DNA of 64,000 nt from Siphonodentalium dalli (taxonomy: Eukaryota > Mollusca > Scaphopoda > Gadilida > Siphonodentaliidae), in contig CP136063.1 of assembly GCA_032622095.1 (NCBI GenBank), positions 114,038,723 to 114,102,722 of the forward strand, in the 5' to 3' direction. The notes under the pieces were generated by a model that saw only the letters and a program-made list of their open reading frames with translations, had not been told where the DNA came from and did not search any database. Numbering within the stretch: position 1 is the stretch's first letter; the number at the start of each line of letters is the position of its first letter. The translations under genes were made by a program, and so were the position numbers. Of this stretch, positions 59,264 through 64,000 are shown one piece after another.

Positions 59264-60084
59264 CCCTGTATACTATACAGATAAAGCCCATCAGATAAAC
59301 CACGCATATATATCCGTCTACTAGACAGATAAAGCATCCTCTACTAGACAGATAAACTTAATAATATGCGAAGAAGAAAGGTTACAAGAACTTGGAACAG
59401 TTGACCTCCAGCAGTTCGTGAGTGACGTCACTGATTCGTAACAACGTTATGGAGCATCATTAGAACGGACCATGCTGGTTTCCGTTGTTAGTGACAGCGT
59501 CCTTAGAAACGTCAACATTCACAACGTATTTTCGTGCAATCGGTGGCAACACCTTTCTAAAAGATCAAAGGATGCGCACCAAAACGCACTCAAATAGAAT
59601 GTTTCAATGTGCAGTTGGTGAAGTCTATAATTTGATTAAGCAATTGGCAGTTTGTTACTATAAAGTATAAGATATTATTCCGTGAGCTGGTGCATTTGCA
59701 CTGCCGATCTTGGCGCTGGTGCTACTGCTAGCTAAAGTTCAGACTTTCATTCAATTCATTAATAAGTTTCAAGCACAAACATCCAAATTCACATGACTGG
59801 TATACTCGTACATTTCAGTTTTAGATTTGAACGTTACGCAAATCATTTATATTTTATTAGAAATTACACCATGCTATGATATTTTTCCGGCATAATTTAT
59901 AAATTAAATGGCGGACTATTTCGCGGCGCATATGCAGTCGCATGAATACAAACTGTTTCATAATTAATCAGTCTCTACTATACAGATAAAGTCGCTAAGT
60001 AGGTCATCGCTTCTCTATAAGGAGCCTGTGAATTTTGCGATGTTTTTTGACAAAAACTGCGATAAAATACATTTAAATTTGTTC
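59264..60084. other. no gene; repeated CTACTA(G/T)ACAGATAAA motif
   Basis: The motif occurs at about 59269, 59317, 59340 and 59976, and again at 60267, each containing AGATAA. The 61-codon plus-strand frame at 59485-59670 is unsupported. Confidence 0.45.
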
Positions 60085-60255
60085 GGTGGATAAACAGAAC
60101 ATCCACATATTGTAGCTGAATAGAGAATTTATTTTTGCTCGTATGTGGGCATTTATTTGGCTCGCCTATAGGCTCGCCAAATAGATGCCCACCTACTCGC
60201 AAAAATAAATTCTGTATTCAGCTGCACTATGCGGATATTCTCTATTTATCCACCA
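60085..60255. mobile_element. palindromic MITE, copy 1
   Basis: Arms of about 85 bp with no spacer beyond the central CCTATAGG. Both arms contain AATTTATTTTTGC(T)CG and GGGCAT(T/C)TATTTGGC. Its layout, with an outer GGTGGATAAA, is shared with the palindrome at 60493-60667. Confidence 0.8.
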
Positions 60256-60312
60256 CCTTTGTCGTCTACTATATAGATAAAGGCTGCATAATAAACCATG
60301 GCTTTATTTTGG

Positions 60313-60336
60313 TTATTTTAGCACGTGCTAAAATAA
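60313..60336. repeat. 24-bp perfect palindrome with CACGTG centre
   Basis: TTATTTTAGCAC followed by its exact complement. The centre is an E-box (CACGTG). It may be a decayed third member of the local palindrome family. Confidence 0.7.
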
Positions 60337-60492
60337 AGCAAGAACGGCTGCAGCTATCATAATAAAGTCACATGCTCAGAACTTCAATCGAAAAACTTTC
60401 AATCGAATTTAATTGTTTCCTAAATAATTCCCCATTAATTTCTTATCCCATTTAAACAAATTTAATAGACGTTAACTACTTTTAAACTTTGG

Positions 60493-60667
60493 CGATGGAT
60501 AAAAACAATACCCACAAAGTTTGACGAGATACTAGGTTTATTTTGCTCGTATGATTCAGCAAATGGGGAACCTCGCTAAAGCTCGGCCCCCATTTGCTGA
60601 ATCATACTCGCGAAAATAAACCTTATATCTCGTCAAACTATATGGATATTCTATATTTAGACATCCC
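60493..60667. mobile_element. palindromic MITE, copy 2
   Basis: Inner arms 60518-60577 and 60580-60639 pair closely (AGTTTGACGAGATA, GGTTTATTTT, GTATGATTCAGCAAATGGGG). Looser outer similarity extends to 60493 and 60667. It lies exactly where the coding similarity of the CXC-type pseudogene stops on the minus strand. Confidence 0.75.
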
Positions 60668-61425
60668 CTGTGAACAACTTCTGTTTTATGTGGTCTTTCA
60701 ATGTGTCTACAAATTCCGACGCATTGGCTTTGTCGGGCACATGCTGGACCCGGACAAGTGTGGAATCCAAAGTGAAACACACCCATGAATTACTATAGCT
60801 CTGTTGTTCTTGTTACCTGATTGTTCGGTTGGCAACTCAACGATCGATTTACTCTTCAAGACGGCCTTTGACGTCACCAGATTCATCAAAAGGGATATTT
60901 GGAGGGGTGAGAGTTCATAACATAGAAGTTGTTTTATGTCCAACTCTCGCGAACTAGACAAAAGCCCAGTTACTCTAGAGTTAGTGGAGTCAAGGTATAC
61001 ATTAATGCTCTAATTAATCGACTTCTTAACCACAGCAGAATTATGGGTAACTTTTCAGGATTTAGTCGGGAATATGGCTTGTTGCAATTCATCGGAAAGC
61101 TCCAGACTTCCTCGTAAACGACATAGTCTGTACACGAAGCTTCTGTTCAAATGATATCATTTTTCTCCACACCCAACTTTACAACCTGGTCGACATTAAA
61201 AGGCGCTGTGCCTATTCTGCCCGTTGCAACATTTGCTATAGTTTCTGGGTGCCCAATTGATCCATGGGATCTATACATGTCTGGAAACCATTATAGTGTC
61301 TGCAAACCATTACGGTCAGCGGAATCAACAACGATTCTGGATTTACCTTCCTCTTTGTGGAAGACTTGCGTCATGTCCGCCTTCTGGTATTCTCGTAAAT
61401 TAGCGATGCCATTAACCATTTGGCC
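60668..61425 (-). pseudogene. N-terminal part of CXC-type repeat-associated gene (fragment 1 of 3)
   Basis: Minus strand from about 61425: NLREYQKADMTQVFHKEEG, IVVDSADRNGL, TCIDPMD, then HPETIANVATG, FNVDQVVKLGVEKND and SFEQKL in shifting frames. A clean stretch follows at 60961-60707 with SSSRELDIKQLLCYELSPLQ, SKAVLKSKSIVELP and RAIVIHGCVSLWIPH, then (frame change) EFVDTLKDHIKQKLFTGDV up to the palindromic MITE. The motif order (NVATG, YELSP, K-VLKSK, I-G---LW, FV-----HI) agrees with the same family as fragments 2 and 3. At least four frame changes. The plus-strand 116-codon frame at 61151-61501 is its antisense shadow. The segment expected after FTGDV, before fragment 2, is not visible and may be deleted. 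Confidence 0.75.
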
Positions 61426-61501
61426 TCCTTGTTACGTGCGCTCGCGCAACAGTATGGCGATCAGACAGATTCGTGTCACTCTACTCCGTTTCACTCCATG
61501 A

Positions 61502-62204
61502 CGTCACCAAAAACGACGTAAAACCTCGTGGCGTTCTGACATTTTTACTGTGCCGCGTTTTTGCTATGTTTATTTTATGTGTTGTTTTCGATTATTTGTT
61601 TGTCGCCGATATCGCCATTTGTCGGGATTCCCTGTATCTATATTTAAAACTGGCATGCTCGTAGTGAGCCTCGATTTCGATTTTTTCTCCCAGGTCAAAA
61701 TACGTCAGAGATATGACAAAAATAGATCGACCTACATTTTCTCCATCAGAACTCTACATCAAAGAGTCTATATACTCCCTCGGGACCTACACATACTCCT
61801 TCATTGGGTATTTTTACTTATAATTGGGAAGTTTTATCATTTTTGGTTCGTGCGAAGACCTCTTTTTATCGTGCGGGAAAAGAGAGACATTCAAAACGCG
61901 ATTTCGTAATTCGACACAATAGGCTGAATAGCATAACCTTCAGCCGAGTTCCGGGTCAAATACGACGAATGACGTAACACAAAACAAAACGCATTTGTTG
62001 ACACAAACACCGTTTGAAGAGTTTATTATTACATAAAATGATCGTTATTGATTAATTATTGATTAATTATTGATATTTATTGTTGCATATTGGCTGCTAT
62101 CAATATTTACACAAATGGTATTAATTATTTCTTATAATTGCTCCTTTGGTAAACTTTGACTATCGGAAAATGAAAATATGCCGCTGAAAAAAATGTAATC
62201 GATA
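61502..62204. other. no gene seen
   Basis: Upstream of the pseudogene. Plus-strand frames (61550-61909) are unsupported. ATTGATTAATT is repeated near 62048-62075. Confidence 0.4.
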
Positions 62205-62208
62205 TTAA

Positions 62209-62710
62209 AGGTACGGTTGGCCTTGGCGGTGGGTATCCTGTGAAAATATTTCCAACCGTCAAAAACCGCCACAAACAGAAAGAACATCAAAATGTAGACA
62301 GACTTTGTCCGTATACAAATAAGAAATATCGCATAAACAGTATGTTATTGTCATATGGTTAACCATTGTTAATTTGTTATGTAAACAAAGGCATAAAAAG
62401 TTACTTTTCTGATGTTTGTTTATATTATGGTGGTAAACATAAAGAGCGTTCTTTGTGTGTGAATTCCTGATATGGAACTAATAAAGAGCGTTTATGCCAT
62501 TTGTGTGTGATTAGCCAGTAGCATTGTGCTGTCTTCTGTAACACAATCAGGCTCTTGCTTAGGTACAATATAGTAGGTCTTTATGATAACATGCTGTTTA
62601 CGCGATGGTCATGGTATATATGAACGAAACTGTATGCGTTTTAATGTTTTTCTGTTTACGGTGATTGGAACAAATATGAATATTTTCGACAACTAAGGCC
62701 TCACGTGCCT
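62209..62710 (+). mobile_element. 502-bp MITE, deletion derivative of the MULE-like element
   Basis: Termini AGGTACGGTTGGCC and (reverse complement) AGGCACGTGAGGCC, with TTAA at 62205-62208 and 62711-62714. 62209-62646 matches 47531-47959 at about 95% and 62638-62710 matches 52231-52303. The junction is GTTTTAATG, present at both source positions (47951-47959 and 52231-52239), so everything between was lost. Confidence 0.9.
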
Positions 62711-62714
62711 TTAA

Positions 62715-63974
62715 AGTCTCATCCTTTCGGCAACATGGAATTGGTTTTAATTACTTAAATGATTAATATAGTAATTTGCCTTTTATCTGTGATGAAATGA
62801 GAAATGGTAATTGTCTTTTTTTGCTAACATTAAATTAAATAAATTAAGTAAAATACAGTGAAATAATTTTTTTAATTATTTTTTATTACATTTTTGCGCA
62901 CGTTGGCATCTCTCTGAGTGCATTCTAGTTTCTTTAGATGTTGGTTGCGCCATGTTCTGTTCAACTGTTTGCTCATAGTTCTGTTTAATAACCCCATCTG
63001 CAAATGGAAACAAAAACTATAGACGGTGACCGATGGTACCGGTTTTCGTTAGAAATTTAGTTTTTAATTTATTTATGGCAGGGAAGATATGCACATGGAG
63101 ATATTTGCTCCCATTTGTACCAGCTATTCGTCAAAAACTGTGTGCCTTTCCTAAAATTAATAAATGTTTTCTTGTCCCTGTGTATTTTCGAGTGAGTAGG
63201 TACCACCAACTTATTGATTTATATGTTTAAGTTAATAAGGTACTCCATTACCATTGCTATTACAATATGACAAATGAAAAACAATTTATTTCAAATTCGA
63301 CTTTCAAATTATTTGCAGGATCACCAAACTAAACCGTATACAAAACAAACTCAGCAACGTTGTCAATGTTAAAACCTTAATTCAAAGGAGCTAAATTTAC
63401 ACTTGACCCAACTCATGCAAGAATATCGATTGTCTTAGTAAGTACTAGAAAACCCTATTATACGTCTGTAGATTTCGTCTTCTTTCTTTTCGGAAGAATA
63501 AAACAAATGCGTTATTGTTTGTGTAGTCGTGGTAAATAGTTCACAACCGTACAACCGAACCTCAACCAAATCGTACTCGTCAATTCCATTTCGCTATTTC
63601 GTGGGAGAATCCGGATTCTTGATTACAGATTACACTCCGTACGCTATGGTTCCACAAATGAACAGACCAGATTACACTACGCACATTGTTATTTTTTAAC
63701 GAACAGACCGTAATCGTTATTTCGTCGTAATCCAGATTCTGAATCTGATTCCGTAATCGGAATCAAACATTCATTATGTAAATAAACCGAGATTTCCCCG
63801 CCTCGCAGTTTCAAAACCCAATAAAACATAATAAAATGTCCTCGGTGTACAACTTATTGCAGAATATAAACGATCCATATCAAATTAATTAAAATACGGA
63901 GATAAACTTGTGCTGTCGGGTGTAAATGGAGAGAATTTTACTGAATCAGCCATTATTGATAGTTATTAATATAA
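62715..63974. other. no gene seen
   Basis: AT-rich. Short GAATC(T/C)GATTC-type words near 63720-63770. A 65-codon frame at 63033-63230 is unsupported. Confidence 0.4.
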
Positions 63975-63975
63975 A

Positions 63976-64000
63976 GTTATTATACAATGCTGTGTACAGT
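63976..64000 (+). mobile_element. left edge of another 7-kb-type hairpin element, cut by the window end
   Basis: TTATTATACAATGCTGTGTA + CAGT matches the hairpin starts at 7259 and 7429 (ATTATACAATGTTGTGTACAG). Only the first 25 bp are visible. Confidence 0.6.

Noticed and set aside
61151-61501. 116-codon plus-strand ORF
   Set aside because: Antisense to the N-terminal fragment of the same pseudogene (NVATG, IVVDSADR motifs on the minus strand).

Overview
Kind of organism. This is nuclear DNA from an animal, most likely a marine invertebrate; a mollusc or other lophotrochozoan is my best guess, but I cannot name the species. The reasons are: AT-rich intergenic sequence with many microsatellites and minisatellites, GT-AG introns, no operons, Helitron-like elements with internal TCTG runs, FLYWCH-type transposase fragments, an invertebrate repeat-associated gene family with a CXC-like tail, and dispersed repeats containing CCAAGATGGCCGCC. 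No complete host gene is evident. The window is essentially a gene-poor, transposon-dense accessory region.

Layout. 1-9 kb: a 44-bp minisatellite split by a head-to-tail array of Helitron-like units (to 4118), a small inverted-repeat element near 5 kb and a 1-kb foldback element (6999-8053) built of nested long hairpins. 9-25 kb: mostly anonymous AT-rich sequence with MITEs that use TTAA target sites (two families), a CAGGGACGTT MITE, two isolated long palindromes, a TC microsatellite, a nine-copy 31-bp minisatellite and a few weak exon-like ORFs. 25-35 kb: a degraded foldback element with inverted 42-bp minisatellite arms (about 26.3-29.4 kb), a coiled-coil pseudogene, repeats of the CCAAGATGGCCGC family and a 141-bp GC-rich satellite. 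37-39 kb: an hAT-like nonautonomous element and a GAY low-complexity tract. 39412-44258: an almost intact 4.85-kb giant foldback element.

46-61.5 kb. A minus-strand pseudogene of an invertebrate repeat-associated family is broken into three parts (61.4-60.7, 55.0-54.26 and 46.7-46.2 kb). Between the first two parts lie two palindromic MITEs and a three-level nest of elements (55019-59260, 56279-58977, 57288-58851). Between the last two lies a Helitron (46713-54258), which itself carries a FLYWCH/MULE-type element (47531-52303). That element has two divergently oriented, core-deleted transposase relics around an intact 270-codon cargo ORF. A 502-bp deletion derivative of the same element lies at 62209-62710.

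How the parts relate. There is no pathway here; the logic is one of insertion history. The pseudogene was hit by the Helitron, the Helitron by the MULE-like element, and the MULE-like element gave rise to a MITE through a deletion at a 9-bp repeat. The most notable candidates are the giant minisatellite-armed foldback family (two copies with their cores in opposite orientation) and the MULE-like element with its cargo gene.
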